A stretch of DNA of 39,590 bases from Rhodothermales bacterium. Its GTDB lineage: Bacteria; Bacteroidota; Rhodothermia; Rhodothermales; UBA10348. Position 1 is the stretch's first letter. Each line of letters opens with the position of its first letter. The notes below the pieces were generated by a model. It worked only from the letters and a program-made list of their open reading frames with translations. It was not told where the DNA came from and ran no database searches. This document shows, one piece after another, positions 18,627 to 27,700 of the stretch. The stretch spans positions 1-39,590 of the forward strand of contig JANQQV010000016.1 of NCBI GenBank assembly GCA_028284865.1, written 5' to 3'. The position numbers were made by a program, and so were the translations under genes.

Positions 18627-19613
18627 CTATTTCTTGTCGGATGCCTCGCCGCTGCCGATTGATTTACGCATCTGCGTATCGGCTTCCACATTGCGCAGGT
18701 TGTAGTAGTCCATCACGCCCAGATTCCCGCTACGGAAGGCTTCTGCCATGGCAAGCGGGACTTCGGCTTCGGCTGCGATGACTTTTGCGCGTTGCTCCTG
18801 GACGGCAGCACGCATTTCCTGCTCGTGGGCGACAGCCGCCGCACGGCGCTCTTCGGCCTTGGCCTGAGCGATTTTCAGATCCGCCTCAGCCTGGTCGGTC
18901 TGCAGCTTGGCACCGATGTTTTCGCCAACGTCCACGTCGGCGATATCGATGGACAGGATTTCAAACGCCGTGCCCGAGTCGAGACCTTTGGAGAGGACCA
19001 CTTTCGAAATCGAATCCGGGTTCTCAAGCACGGCTTTGTGCGTCTCTGAAGAACCAATGGTGGAAACGATCCCCTCACCGACACGGGCGATGATCGTCTC
19101 TTCGCCCGCACCACCGACCAGTCGTTCGATGTTGGCACGGACGGTAACACGCGCGATGGCGCGCACCTGGATACCGTCCTTGGCAACGGCCGAAACGGGA
19201 GGCGTCTCAATGACCTTCGGATTGACCGATACCTGCACGGCTTCGAATACGTCGCGGCCGGCCAGATCGATAGCCGTTGCGCGTTCAAAGGGCAGGTCAA
19301 TGTTGGCTTTGTCGGCTGAAATCAACGCATTGACCACCTTCTGGACCTGTCCACCTGCCAGGTAGTGCGCTTCCAATTGAGGCGGACCCACATCGATCCC
19401 AGCCTTGTGCGCAGTAATCAGCGGCTTCACGATGGTTGCCGGAGGCACCTTGCGAAGTCGCATTCCCATCAGGTCCCGAACAAGCTTCACCCGCACCCCC
19501 GAGAAAAAGGCTGTGACCCAGAGGCCGACCGGGATGAAGTACAGAAATACGACCAGTCCGAGAAAGATCAGCGCGATGAGCGCCAGGCCGGAAGTGGTGA
19601 GCAATGATTCCAT
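18627..19613 (-). CDS. floA: Flotillin-like protein FloA
   Basis: FloA is a membrane-anchored SPFH-domain protein that organises membrane microdomains and affects fluidity. The 328-residue product has an N-terminal hydrophobic hairpin at about residues 8-37, then [17 protein letters not shown], an SPFH core ([27 protein letters not shown]..., split here only for description), and a helical Ala/Glu-rich region at about 240-290. Length and the [13 protein letters not shown] end match the Bacillus FloA (YqfA) type rather than the longer FloT. It is followed on the same strand by no close gene and lies across from the CNNM gene and downstream of the PspA group, all concerned with membrane state. 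Confidence 0.94.
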   Translation of the reverse strand: MESLLTTSGLALIALIFLGLVVFLYFIPVGLWVTAFFSGVRVKLVRDLMGMRLRKVPPATIVKPLITAHKAGIDVGPPQLEAHYLAGGQVQKVVNALISADKANIDLPFERATAIDLAGRDVFEAVQVSVNPKVIETPPVSAVAKDGIQVRAIARVTVRANIERLVGGAGEETIIARVGEGIVSTIGSSETHKAVLENPDSISKVVLSKGLDSGTAFEILSIDIADVDVGENIGAKLQTDQAEADLKIAQAKAEERRAAAVAHEQEMRAAVQEQRAKVIAAEAEVPLAMAEAFRSGNLGVMDYYNLRNVEADTQMRKSIGSGEASDKK

Positions 19614-19707
19614 GACAGGAAGAGTCGATGTAGGAGGATGCAGACGACCACTCAGGTCGCCAAGTCAGATCAGAAAAGTGCTACGCTGAATGCGCGGTCG
19701 GGGTCCG

Positions 19708-20208
19708 TCAGGAGGTGCCGTCTGCGACGGATTCCGATCTCATGTAGTCGCCACTGGCTCCACCCGTTTTCGCCAGCAGGTGGATGCCCTCAATCCGGAT
19801 GTCCTTGGTGATGGATTTGCACATGTCGTAGACCGTCAACGAGGCGACGCTGACTGCCGTCAAGGCTTCCATTTCTACGCCCGTCGGTCCGAGGCTCTTG
19901 GCAAACGCGCGAATGTCCACGGCGGACGCTTCATCGTTGAGCGTCAGGTCAACATCGACGCCCTGTATTTGGACCTGATGACAGAGGGGGATCAGACGAG
20001 GCGTTTCCTTTGCGCCCATGATGCCGGCGATCTGAGCAATCGAGAGCACGTCCCCTTTGCGCACCGTGTTGTCACGTACTCGCTGAAATGCTTCTTCGCC
20101 CAGAACCACCCGGCCAACGGCAACGGCGGTACGGATCGTGGCGGATTTACCGGAGACGTCGACCATGTGGACGCCGCCTTCTGGACGGACATGCGTGAAA
20201 TCAGACAT
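19708..20208 (-). CDS. moaC: Cyclic pyranopterin monophosphate synthase
   Basis: MoaC converts the MoaA product (3',8-cyclo-GTP) to cyclic pyranopterin monophosphate, the first stable intermediate of molybdenum cofactor synthesis. The 166-residue protein carries HMVDVSGKSATIRTAVA at the N terminus, KETPRLIPLCHQVQI, and GVEMEALTAVSVASLTVYDM followed by CKSITK, with the catalytic aspartate and lysine of the YDMCK region. The end is KTGGASGDY. It is 129 bp downstream of moaA in the same direction, so the two probably form one transcript. Confidence 0.97.
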   Translation of the reverse strand: MSDFTHVRPEGGVHMVDVSGKSATIRTAVAVGRVVLGEEAFQRVRDNTVRKGDVLSIAQIAGIMGAKETPRLIPLCHQVQIQGVDVDLTLNDEASAVDIRAFAKSLGPTGVEMEALTAVSVASLTVYDMCKSITKDIRIEGIHLLAKTGGASGDYMRSESVADGTS

Positions 20209-20337
20209 GTGACAACAGGTGTTGAAGAGCAGTTGTGGGGTGACTGTGATCGCTCGTCCTACGTCACAGGGTCGTACCTGTTCGGTTGTATACGAGCGTT
20301 ATGATCGAGCGGAATTCCGATCCCGGCACCCGAGCCG

Positions 20338-21369
20338 TCACCCCCCGATCAGGATCATGGGCCGATTTTCGCTCTGTGCAATCACATCCATTCCGGCGTG
20401 CGAAGCAGCCTTGCGAGCCAGGGCAGACTGGATGGTTTCAAGCAGCCGTCGGTCGTTGATGCCTCCTCGCATCATGTCTCGGAGGTTGACCTCGCTGGCG
20501 CCAAAGAGGCAGACTTTGAGCTTTCCGTCCGCGGTAATCCGGATGCGGTTGCATCCCGCGCAAAAGTGGTCGCTCATGGAAGAAATGAAGCCGACGGATC
20601 CCTGGAATCCTGGCACCCTCCACAGCTTTGCCGTTTCGGAGTCATCCTCCTCATGCCGGGCGAACGTCGGCCAGCGTTCCTGAATGAGTTCGACCATCTC
20701 CTGATACGGCATGAACTCACCGGTATTCCAGGCATTGCCATCGAAGGGCATGTATTCGATGAACCGGATTTCGATGGGCGACGACTCGGTCATCGCCACG
20801 AAGTCGACCAGCTCATCCTCATTGAAGCCCCGAAGCACTACACAATTGACCTTGACGGGGTCGTACCCCGCGTCGATTGTCATGTTGATCGCTTCAAGGA
20901 CCGTTTCCAGGCCTTTTCGGCGCGTTATGTGCTGAAAGCGGTCTTCTTTGAGTGTGTCGAGTGAGATGTTGAATCCTGTGACGCCTGCATCCTTCAGTTC
21001 GCTGAGCTTTCGGGGAAGCAGCAGCCCATTGGTCGTGATGGTCAGTTCGCGCAGGCCATCCAACGCGCTGATCTTCTCCACCAGTTGAACGATCTCCTTG
21101 CGGATCAGCGGTTCGCCACCGGTCAGTCGGATTTTCGTCACGCCATGTGCCACAAGCAACTCGGCCAGCCGCATGATCTCCTCGAATGAGAGGATGTGAT
21201 CGCGTGGCTTGAGCTCCACACCTTCCGCGGGCATGCAGTAGGTACACCGCAGATTGCAGCGCTCGGTGAGGGAAATGCGCAGGTAGGTGTGCTGACGACC
21301 GAAGGAGTCCGTCAGCACGTCCAGGGGGGACGTATTCAGGGAAGGGGTATCGTCCGAACCGCTACTCAT
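20338..21369 (-). CDS. moaA: GTP 3',8-cyclase (radical SAM)
   Basis: MoaA rearranges GTP to 3',8-cyclo-GTP with two [4Fe-4S] clusters. The N-terminal radical-SAM motif is CNLRCTYC, followed by KIRLTGGEPLIRK. The C-terminal cluster motif is CAGCNRIRITADGKLKVC. The protein ends in the Gly-Gly pair needed for activity in this family (ILIGG). The 343-residue length is usual. ATG 21369 overlaps the stop of the upstream amidohydrolase gene by 4 bp (ATGA), so its translation may depend on that gene. Confidence 0.97.
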   Translation of the reverse strand: MSSGSDDTPSLNTSPLDVLTDSFGRQHTYLRISLTERCNLRCTYCMPAEGVELKPRDHILSFEEIMRLAELLVAHGVTKIRLTGGEPLIRKEIVQLVEKISALDGLRELTITTNGLLLPRKLSELKDAGVTGFNISLDTLKEDRFQHITRRKGLETVLEAINMTIDAGYDPVKVNCVVLRGFNEDELVDFVAMTESSPIEIRFIEYMPFDGNAWNTGEFMPYQEMVELIQERWPTFARHEEDDSETAKLWRVPGFQGSVGFISSMSDHFCAGCNRIRITADGKLKVCLFGASEVNLRDMMRGGINDRRLLETIQSALARKAASHAGMDVIAQSENRPMILIGG

Positions 21370-23027
21370 TCGCTACCGATGGATCCATGGACTTCCTCTC
21401 CCGCAAACACGGTTGCCACGATCTCGGTCTCCAAGATGCGCGGAGCCGCGACCTGCATGATGTCGTCCGAAAGCACGACGAAGTCGGCATGCTTGCCCGT
21501 TTCAATCGATCCGCTCACGTCTTCCTGGAAGGCTGCAAAGGCCGCTCCTTTGGTAAAACCGTACAGCGTCTCCTCGCGACTTAGGCGTTCTTCGGGGTAC
21601 CAGCCGCCTTCAGGGAAAAGCGTCTCGGTCTGCCGCGTGACGGCGGCGAAGAAGCCCAACAGCGGATCTGATTTCTCGACAGGGAAGTCCGAGCCCAATG
21701 CCAAGGGAACGCCAGCGTCGAGAAGCGTCTTCCACGCATAGCCGCCCCGAATACGGAAGGGCCCCAGGCGATCCTCGGCCATGTTCAGATCGCTTGTGGC
21801 ATGCGTGGGCTGCATCGAAGCGATGATTCCCAGCTCTTTGAAACGATCGATTTCCGATAGCTGGATGATCTGAGTGTGCTCGTCACGATGACGTCCCTCG
21901 GGTGAAACGCCGGCAGCTTCATAGGAATCAAGGAGTACCTGGTTGCCGCGGTCGCCGATGGCGTGCGTGTTGACCTGGTAGCCGCAATCGACGGCTTGCT
22001 GGACAACTTCGGCGAACTCCTCAGGCTCAGAAAACAGCAAGCCACGGTTGCCGGGATCATCCGAATAGTCGTCGATTAGGGCCGCGCCGCGGCTGCCCAG
22101 TGCGCCGTCCAGATAGAGCTTGACGGAGCGAACGGTCAAGCGCTCGCCGTAGTCGATGATGTGGTTGTTGCAGATGGCGTCGAATGTGGATCCCGTGCCG
22201 CCCACCATGGCATACATGCGCATTGGGAATCGCTCCTCATTGATGAAGCGCTGATACCGCTCGATGGTTGCCATGCCAACGCCTGCGTCATGAACACCAG
22301 TCAGTCCCACTTCGGCCGATTCCTGCAGTGCCAGCTCTAGAGCTCGGTCCAGCTGTTCTTCGTTCAGGTCCGGAACGACGGCGTTTATGATGTTCTCAGC
22401 CGCATCAATGAAGATGCCTGTGGGCTCATCATCTGCACCCCGAATGATGGCTCCGCCAACCACATACCGAGTCTCGCGGATCTTGTCCATGCCCGCTGCT
22501 TCCATGGCGGCCGTGTTGGCCCAAGCCGCATGGCCGTCAATGCGTCCCAACCAGACTGGACGATCCGGAAAGTGAGCATCCAGATCTGCAGCCGTAGGAA
22601 AGGCGCGTGTTGGCCACAGCTCCTGATTCCAGCCACGACCCGTGATCCAGGCGCTGTCGGGCAGATCGGCTTCATATGCTTTGAGTCGCGACATCACTTC
22701 TTCCAGCGAGCGCGTGCCCCGCAGGTCAACCTGCAAGCGTTGCGTACCAAGTCCCATGAAGTGCCCATGAGCATCAATGAATCCGGGGACGATGGTCTTG
22801 CCGCCAGCCGATCGTTCTTCCAGACCTGGATGAGCAGCCCGGACTTCATCGGCTGTTCCAACCGTGCCGATGCGACCGTCGATTACAGCAAAAGACTCAG
22901 CTGTGGGTTGGGCGTCGTTGACGGTGTAGACTACAGCGTCAGTCAAGATATAGCCAGAGGGAGATTCCGTCGAGCAAGCGGTCAGGAATAGAACGGCCGC
23001 AATGGCGGCGTAGAACGAGGTTTTCAT
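21366..23027 (-). CDS. Amidohydrolase lipoprotein (YtcJ-like, amidohydrolase 3 family)
   Basis: This is a predicted metal-dependent hydrolase of unknown substrate, exported as a lipoprotein: the signal peptide (MKTSFYAAIAAVLFLTAC) ends in a clear lipobox with Cys18. Metal-binding and family motifs are DAHGHFMGLG at about 89-98, VKLYLDGALGSRGA with the probable carboxylated lysine, NTHAIGDRG, DEHTQ and GSDFPVEKSDP. The 553-residue length matches YtcJ-type enzymes. Upstream are rdgB-dtd on the same strand, 95 bp away. Its coupling by ATGA overlap to moaA is odd, because a periplasmic amidohydrolase has no known part in molybdopterin synthesis. Confidence 0.9.
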   Translation of the reverse strand: MKTSFYAAIAAVLFLTACSTESPSGYILTDAVVYTVNDAQPTAESFAVIDGRIGTVGTADEVRAAHPGLEERSAGGKTIVPGFIDAHGHFMGLGTQRLQVDLRGTRSLEEVMSRLKAYEADLPDSAWITGRGWNQELWPTRAFPTAADLDAHFPDRPVWLGRIDGHAAWANTAAMEAAGMDKIRETRYVVGGAIIRGADDEPTGIFIDAAENIINAVVPDLNEEQLDRALELALQESAEVGLTGVHDAGVGMATIERYQRFINEERFPMRMYAMVGGTGSTFDAICNNHIIDYGERLTVRSVKLYLDGALGSRGAALIDDYSDDPGNRGLLFSEPEEFAEVVQQAVDCGYQVNTHAIGDRGNQVLLDSYEAAGVSPEGRHRDEHTQIIQLSEIDRFKELGIIASMQPTHATSDLNMAEDRLGPFRIRGGYAWKTLLDAGVPLALGSDFPVEKSDPLLGFFAAVTRQTETLFPEGGWYPEERLSREETLYGFTKGAAFAAFQEDVSGSIETGKHADFVVLSDDIMQVAAPRILETEIVATVFAGEEVHGSIGSE

Positions 23028-23066
23028 GAGGGAGAGATCAGCAGGTGGGATGACATTTCAGCGGGA

Positions 23067-23107
23067 GGCACTGAAGACTGATTGCTCAATCTATTGAGGA
23101 AAGTGCC
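23067..23107. other. Short inverted repeat between dtd and the amidohydrolase gene
   Basis: GGCACT at 23067-23072 can pair with AGTGCC at 23102-23107, and inside it CTCAAT pairs with ATTGAG at about 23084-23097. On the minus strand this lies between dtd and the amidohydrolase start. It lacks a T tract, so it is more likely an operator or RNA-processing hairpin than a terminator, if it is functional at all. Confidence 0.25.
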
Positions 23108-23122
23108 AACACGCGGGTCTGG

Positions 23123-23572
23123 TTATTGGTTTCGCTTTTCGATGCTCAGGGTCACTGGTCCCCAATTGAGTAATTCTACGTCCATCATGGCCCCGAACTC
23201 GCCACGGGCTACCGGGTGGCCCAGTTCTTTGGACAGCGTAGTACAGAACTGCTCGTAGAGCGGCTCTGCCATTTCGGGACGCCCCGACTCAATGAACGAC
23301 GGGCGATTACCCTTTGCGGCATTACCGTAAAGGGTGAACTGAGAGACGACCAGCGCGGCCCCGCCGTGGTCAATGACCGAGCGGTTCATCCGTCCCTCTT
23401 CATCGGGGAAGATGCGCAGGTTGGCGCATTTGGCGGCCAGCCAGGGAATCAGGTCTTCAGTATCCGTGGTGTGAACGCCGAGCAAGATCAGGAGCCCCTC
23501 TTTGATGGCTCCCGTTTCGCGTCCTTCGACGGTCACGCGTGCATGCTTCACCCGCTGTACGAGAGCAATCAT
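23123..23572 (-). CDS. dtd: D-aminoacyl-tRNA deacylase
   Basis: Dtd hydrolyses D-aminoacyl-tRNAs (and some glycyl-tRNA mistakes), recycling the tRNA. The 149-residue protein shows MIALVQRVKHARVTVEG, the active-site SQFTLYGNAAKGNRPSF, and the cross-subunit NWGPVTLSIE near the end, equivalent to the conserved NxGPVT motif. Its ATG overlaps the rdgB stop by 4 bp, so it is in an operon with rdgB, both being quality-control enzymes. Confidence 0.97.
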   Translation of the reverse strand: MIALVQRVKHARVTVEGRETGAIKEGLLILLGVHTTDTEDLIPWLAAKCANLRIFPDEEGRMNRSVIDHGGAALVVSQFTLYGNAAKGNRPSFIESGRPEMAEPLYEQFCTTLSKELGHPVARGEFGAMMDVELLNWGPVTLSIEKRNQ

Positions 23573-24186
23573 GGAGTCTCCTCACGGGTCGGGTTGTTCA
23601 GCATCTCCGGGTCGAATGCGTCGGCGAATGCCTGGAGCGCACGCCCGCGATGACTGATGATGTTTTTCGTTTCGGATGCCATCTCGGCAAAGGTCTCCTC
23701 GTAGCCATCCGGTCGGAAAACGGGGTCATAGCCGAATCCGCCAGACCCCCGGTCCTCGCGAATGATCTCACCGTTGCACACGCCTTGGAAGAACCGGGTA
23801 CCCGAATCAGTCGCCAAGGCGATGACCGTACGGAATCGGGCGCGCCGGTCGTCCATGTCCCGGAGTCGCGAGAGCAGGAGCGCGCGATTGGCTTCGTCGT
23901 TTGCGTCGTCCCCGGCGAATCGTGCTGAATGGACGCCCGGCGCGCCTCCAAGGGCGGCTACTTCCAGTCCGGTGTCATCGGCAATGGTGGGAAGGCCCGA
24001 AAAGGCATGCAGCTCTTCGGCTTTCTTGGCCGCATTGCCTTCCAGGGTGGGGCGATCTTCGTCAACATCCGGAGCATCTGGAAAAGCGTCCAGGGAGACC
24101 AGATCGATCCCTAACGGCGCCATGATTGCAATAATTTCACGGAGTTTATGCGGATTTCGGGTCGAAACGAGCAATTTGAGGGCCAT
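23569..24186 (-). CDS. rdgB: XTP/dITP diphosphatase (non-canonical purine NTP pyrophosphatase)
   Basis: RdgB removes ITP, dITP and XTP from nucleotide pools, preventing their incorporation. The 205-residue product has the N-terminal LLVSTRNPHKLREI, IADDTGLEVAALGGAPGVHS at about residues 67-86, GGFGYDPVF and SHRGRALQAF, all classic for the Ham1 family. The start is ATG 24186. It is the first gene of the leftward set rdgB-dtd and is divergent from rpsU across 93 bp. Confidence 0.97.
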   Translation of the reverse strand: MALKLLVSTRNPHKLREIIAIMAPLGIDLVSLDAFPDAPDVDEDRPTLEGNAAKKAEELHAFSGLPTIADDTGLEVAALGGAPGVHSARFAGDDANDEANRALLLSRLRDMDDRRARFRTVIALATDSGTRFFQGVCNGEIIREDRGSGGFGYDPVFRPDGYEETFAEMASETKNIISHRGRALQAFADAFDPEMLNNPTREETP

Positions 24187-24203
24187 TCAGGACAAGCGCG
24201 TTT

Positions 24204-24233
24204 TTGCGCTGAATAGGTTGATGTCCGTATATT
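24204..24233 (+). promoter_or_regulatory. Predicted promoter of rpsU
   Basis: TTGCGC at 24204-24209 and TATATT at 24228-24233 are spaced by 18 bp. The -10 is identical to that proposed for rpmE. It would give a leader of about 40 nt containing the Shine-Dalgarno sequence. Confidence 0.45.
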
Positions 24234-24264
24234 GCAAGGCTGTCCAAAAATATTTCAACCACTC

Positions 24265-24270
24265 AAGGAG
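24265..24270 (+). promoter_or_regulatory. Strong Shine-Dalgarno sequence of rpsU
   Basis: AAGGAG lies 9 nt before the GTG start. Most other starts in this window lack such a site, which makes this one stand out and decides the GTG start. In Bacteroidia the ribosome hides its anti-Shine-Dalgarno sequence with help of bS21, and rpsU is a known exception that keeps a strong site, consistent with autoregulation. Confidence 0.8.
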
Positions 24271-24279
24271 TGATCTGAC

Positions 24280-24471
24280 GTGCCTGTAGGTATCAAAGTA
24301 AGGGATAACGAGTCCATCGACCGCGCACTGCGCCGCTTCAAGCGCGCCGTAAACCGTAGCCGCGTGCTACGCATTTACCGCGGCAACATGGCCTTCACCA
24401 AGCCCTCCGAGGAGCGTCGTCTGGCCCGTCAGAAGGCTGCACGCAACTCGCGCCGTCGTTCCCGCTACTAG
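24280..24471 (+). CDS. rpsU: 30S ribosomal protein S21
   Basis: bS21 sits on the platform of the small subunit near the 3' end of 16S rRNA. The 63-residue product starts at GTG 24280 (MPVGIKVRDNESIDRALRRF) and has the usual very basic tail (ARQKAARNSRRRSRY). It stands alone, with its own predicted promoter and an AAGGAG ribosome-binding site, and is followed by a hairpin terminator at 24547. The combination of a strong Shine-Dalgarno sequence and a GTG start points to translational control of S21 level. Confidence 0.96.
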   Translation: MPVGIKVRDNESIDRALRRFKRAVNRSRVLRIYRGNMAFTKPSEERRLARQKAARNSRRRSRY

Positions 24472-24546
24472 GGCGACCGCACAGAATTACGTACATCCGG
24501 CTTCCGGCACACCCCACCCCGCTGCCTGAAGCTTCAGAGAGGTGTG

Positions 24547-24582
24547 AAGATGCCCCCTCCGTCTGGAGGGGGCATCTTTGAT
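24547..24582. terminator. Strong terminator hairpin between rpsU and the convergent kgd gene
   Basis: AAGATGCCCCCTCC at 24547-24560 pairs over 14 bp with 24565-24578 across the loop GTCT, followed by T-rich sequence. It terminates rpsU on plus, and the symmetry (AAGA at the left side giving a T run on minus) lets it serve the leftward transcript too. The rest of 24472-24726 holds only further hairpins. Confidence 0.8.
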
Positions 24583-24596
24583 TTTAGTCTTTTTGG

Positions 24597-24630
24597 GCTC
24601 CCCCTGATTGGGGGGAGCTTCTTTTATTTT
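24597..24630. terminator. Second terminator-like hairpin with T-rich tail
   Basis: GCTCCCCC at 24597-24604 pairs with GGGGGAGC at 24611-24618 over a 6-base loop, followed by TTCTTTTATTTT. A third, imperfect relative (GGCTCCCT ... AGGGGGG) lies at 24641-24660. The three share a purine/pyrimidine-rich stem and may be copies of one element. Confidence 0.6.
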
Positions 24631-24726
24631 GGTTTTGTTGGGCTCCCTAGATCAGGGGGGCTTCCCATTCTTCGACTGTCGGGACTCGCCCCGGGCAAAA
24701 TCATCCCGAACTTAGGCCCAAATCGA

Positions 24727-27700
24727 TCAGCCGAGGCCCAAAGCCTCTTTGACGAGAACAGACTGCTCGGCAGCGTGAATGTGAGCTGATCCCGTAGCCG
24801 GGCTGGCGGACGCATCGCGACCGACGTACTGGACCCGAAGACCATTCAGCTCGGACGCGTCGATGGCCCGGTCCATCCGACGGTGCAAGTAGTGCCATGC
24901 ACCCATGTTTTCGGGCTCTTCCTGGACCCAGATGACATCCTTGGCTCCCTTGAATCGGTTGAGCTCAGCGATGACTTGCTCTTCAGGGAACGGGTACAGC
25001 TGCTCGACTCGGACAAGCGCAACAGAAGCATCACCTTTCTTCTCGACCAGGTCGTAGTACACTTTGCCGCTACAGAAGACGATCCGTTCTGCTGATTCGG
25101 CATCAGCCGGGATGACTTCCTGGAAAGATCCGCCGGTCAATTCCTCCGGGGTCGAGACCACGGCAGGATGACGCAGCAGGCTCTTGGGCGACATGACCAC
25201 GAGAGGTTTGCGGATGTCTGCTGCGGCCTGTCGACGCAACCCATGGAACAGGTTTGCAGGCGTCGAGAAGGAGCACACGATCATGTTATTCTCTGCACAG
25301 AGCTGAAGGAAACGCTCAAGGCGTGCGGACGAGTGCTCCGGGCCCTGCCCTTCGAATCCGTGTGGAAGCAACAGGACCATGCTGCTGGTCTGCCCCCATT
25401 TCTCTTCGGCGGCAGACAGGAACTGGTCAAAAACGATCTGCGCACCGTTCGCGAAATCACCGAACTGCGCCTCCCAGACAACCAAGGCATCCGGGTTGGC
25501 CACCGAGTATCCGTATTCGAACCCGCAAACAGCGTACTCGGAGAGGAGGGAGTCGTAGATGAACAGGTGCTCCTGCTCCTCGGTGATGTGATTCAGCGGG
25601 ATGAACTCAGAACCGTTTTCCTGATCGTAGAGCACGGCGTGGCGGTGCGAAAACGTCCCACGACGCGAGTCTTGACCACTGATCCGTACACGCGTGCCGT
25701 CGACCAGGATGGAGCCGATGGCAAGCGCCTCTGCAAATCCCCAGTCAATGCGTTTGTCCTCGAAGTAGAGCTTCTCACGCCGCGAGAACTGACGGGTCAG
25801 CTTCTTGTGGACGTGGAAGTCTTCGGGGAGGTCGTTGAGCGCCTTGACCACGGCCTGCAGTGATTCGTCCGTCGCCGCCGTGTCAACCACGGGCAGCGGT
25901 GCCGGGACCCGCTTCTTGAGCAGCTCCTCATCGGCAGGGGCTTCACGCTCCACAACTTCCTTGGTCCGCTCAAACGCTTCCTGGAGACGCGAGCGATAGT
26001 CCTGCAGCATCTGCTCAGCCTGCTCGGGAGCCATATCCCCGCGACGCAGCAAGAGCTCGGTGTACAGCTTTCGAGGGGAGCGCTTTGCCTCGATCTTGCG
26101 GTAGAGCGTCGGCTGCGTGTAGGTCGGTTCGTCGCCTTCGTTGTGGCCGCGCACACGGTAGGATAGGACATCGATGACGACGTCCTTATTGAACGCCTGG
26201 CGATACTCCAGGGCCAGACGCGCAACACGCACGCAGGCTTCCGGATCGTCTCCATTGACATGGAAGATCGGCGCCTGAATCATGCGCGCACTGTCCGTGG
26301 CATAGGTCGAGCTACGGGCCATTTCAGGACCCGTCGTGAAGCCGATCTGGTTGTTCACGACCACGTGGATGGTACCACCAGTGTGATAGCCAGGCAGCTG
26401 ACTCATATGGAGGGTCTCAGCGACGACGCCCTGACCGGCAAATGCAGCATCGCCATGGATCAGGATCGGAATGACCGAGTCCAGATGGTCGTTATCCGGG
26501 TTGTCCGTTTCCTGGGTCCGGAATTCCTGCTTGGCGCGCACCATGCCTTCCACGACCGGGTTGACCGCTTCGAGGTGGCTGGGGTTTGAAGCCAGGGAAA
26601 TGATGACCTCCTGACCATCCGGCGCAATATGCTTGCCGACCGAACCCAGGTGGTACTTCACATCGCCCGAACCCTGCGTGGTATTGGGGTCGATGTTGCC
26701 CTCGAATTCCGAGAAAATGGCTTCGTAAGGCTTGTTCATGATGTTGGCCAGCACATTCAGGCGACCACGATGGGCCATCCCCATCACCACCTGATTGACG
26801 CCCTTCTCGGCGGCATCAGACAGGATGCGATCCAGCATCGGGATGATGGTCTCGGATCCTTCAAGCGAGAATCGCTTGTGTCCGATGTACTTGGTATGCA
26901 GGAAGGTCTCGAAGGCCTCAGCGGCGTTGAGCTTCTGCAGCATGCGGTGCATGGCCTCCTCGTCGATCGCGTAGTCCGAGCCGCTTGGTTCGATACGATC
27001 CTGCAGCCAACGCTTTTCGGTTGGCGAGGAGATGTGCATGAACTCCACACCGATTTTCCGCGTGTAGGTGCGACGGAGGATGTCGAGGATGTCACGCAAG
27101 GGGAGCAGGTCTTTGCCACCCAGTCCACCAGTCACGAATTCGCGGTCCAGATCCCAGATGGTCAGGCCGTAGTTGGCTGGATCCAGTTCAGGGTGTGGCT
27201 CCCAATCATATCCGAGAGGGTTGATGTCTGCTTGGAGATGGCCTCGGACCCGGAATGCCCGGATCAGCTGTAGGACAGAGGCCTCTTTGCGAATGGCATC
27301 GACTTTCGTGCTCTGCGAGCGCTTGCCCACCTGAGGCGTCGAATCCTTTGTCAGCGTCCAAGGCTGGAAGGGGATGTTCAGATCCCGGAAGATGCCCTGA
27401 TAGAAGTCATGTTCGCCGCGGAGGAGTTGATCGATGCGGGCCAAGAATCCGCCACTTTCTGCTCCCTGGATCACGCGGTGATCGTAGGTCGAGGTGATGG
27501 TCATGACCTTCGAGATGCCGGTCTGACTGATCATCTCTGGTGGGAGGGCATAGTATTCGGTCGGGTATCCGATCGAGCCAACTCCCACGATGACACCTTG
27601 TCCAGGCATCAGACGGGGCACGCTCAGATTCGTCCCGATCATACCCGGGTTGGTGAGCGTGGCCGTTGTGCGGGCGAAGTCGTCCAGCTCAAGCTTGTTG

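Noticed and set aside
24544..24789. 81-codon ORF in the rpsU-kgd gap
   Set aside because: It is translated from the hairpin elements (Gly/Pro/Phe-rich low complexity) and overlaps the end of kgd.
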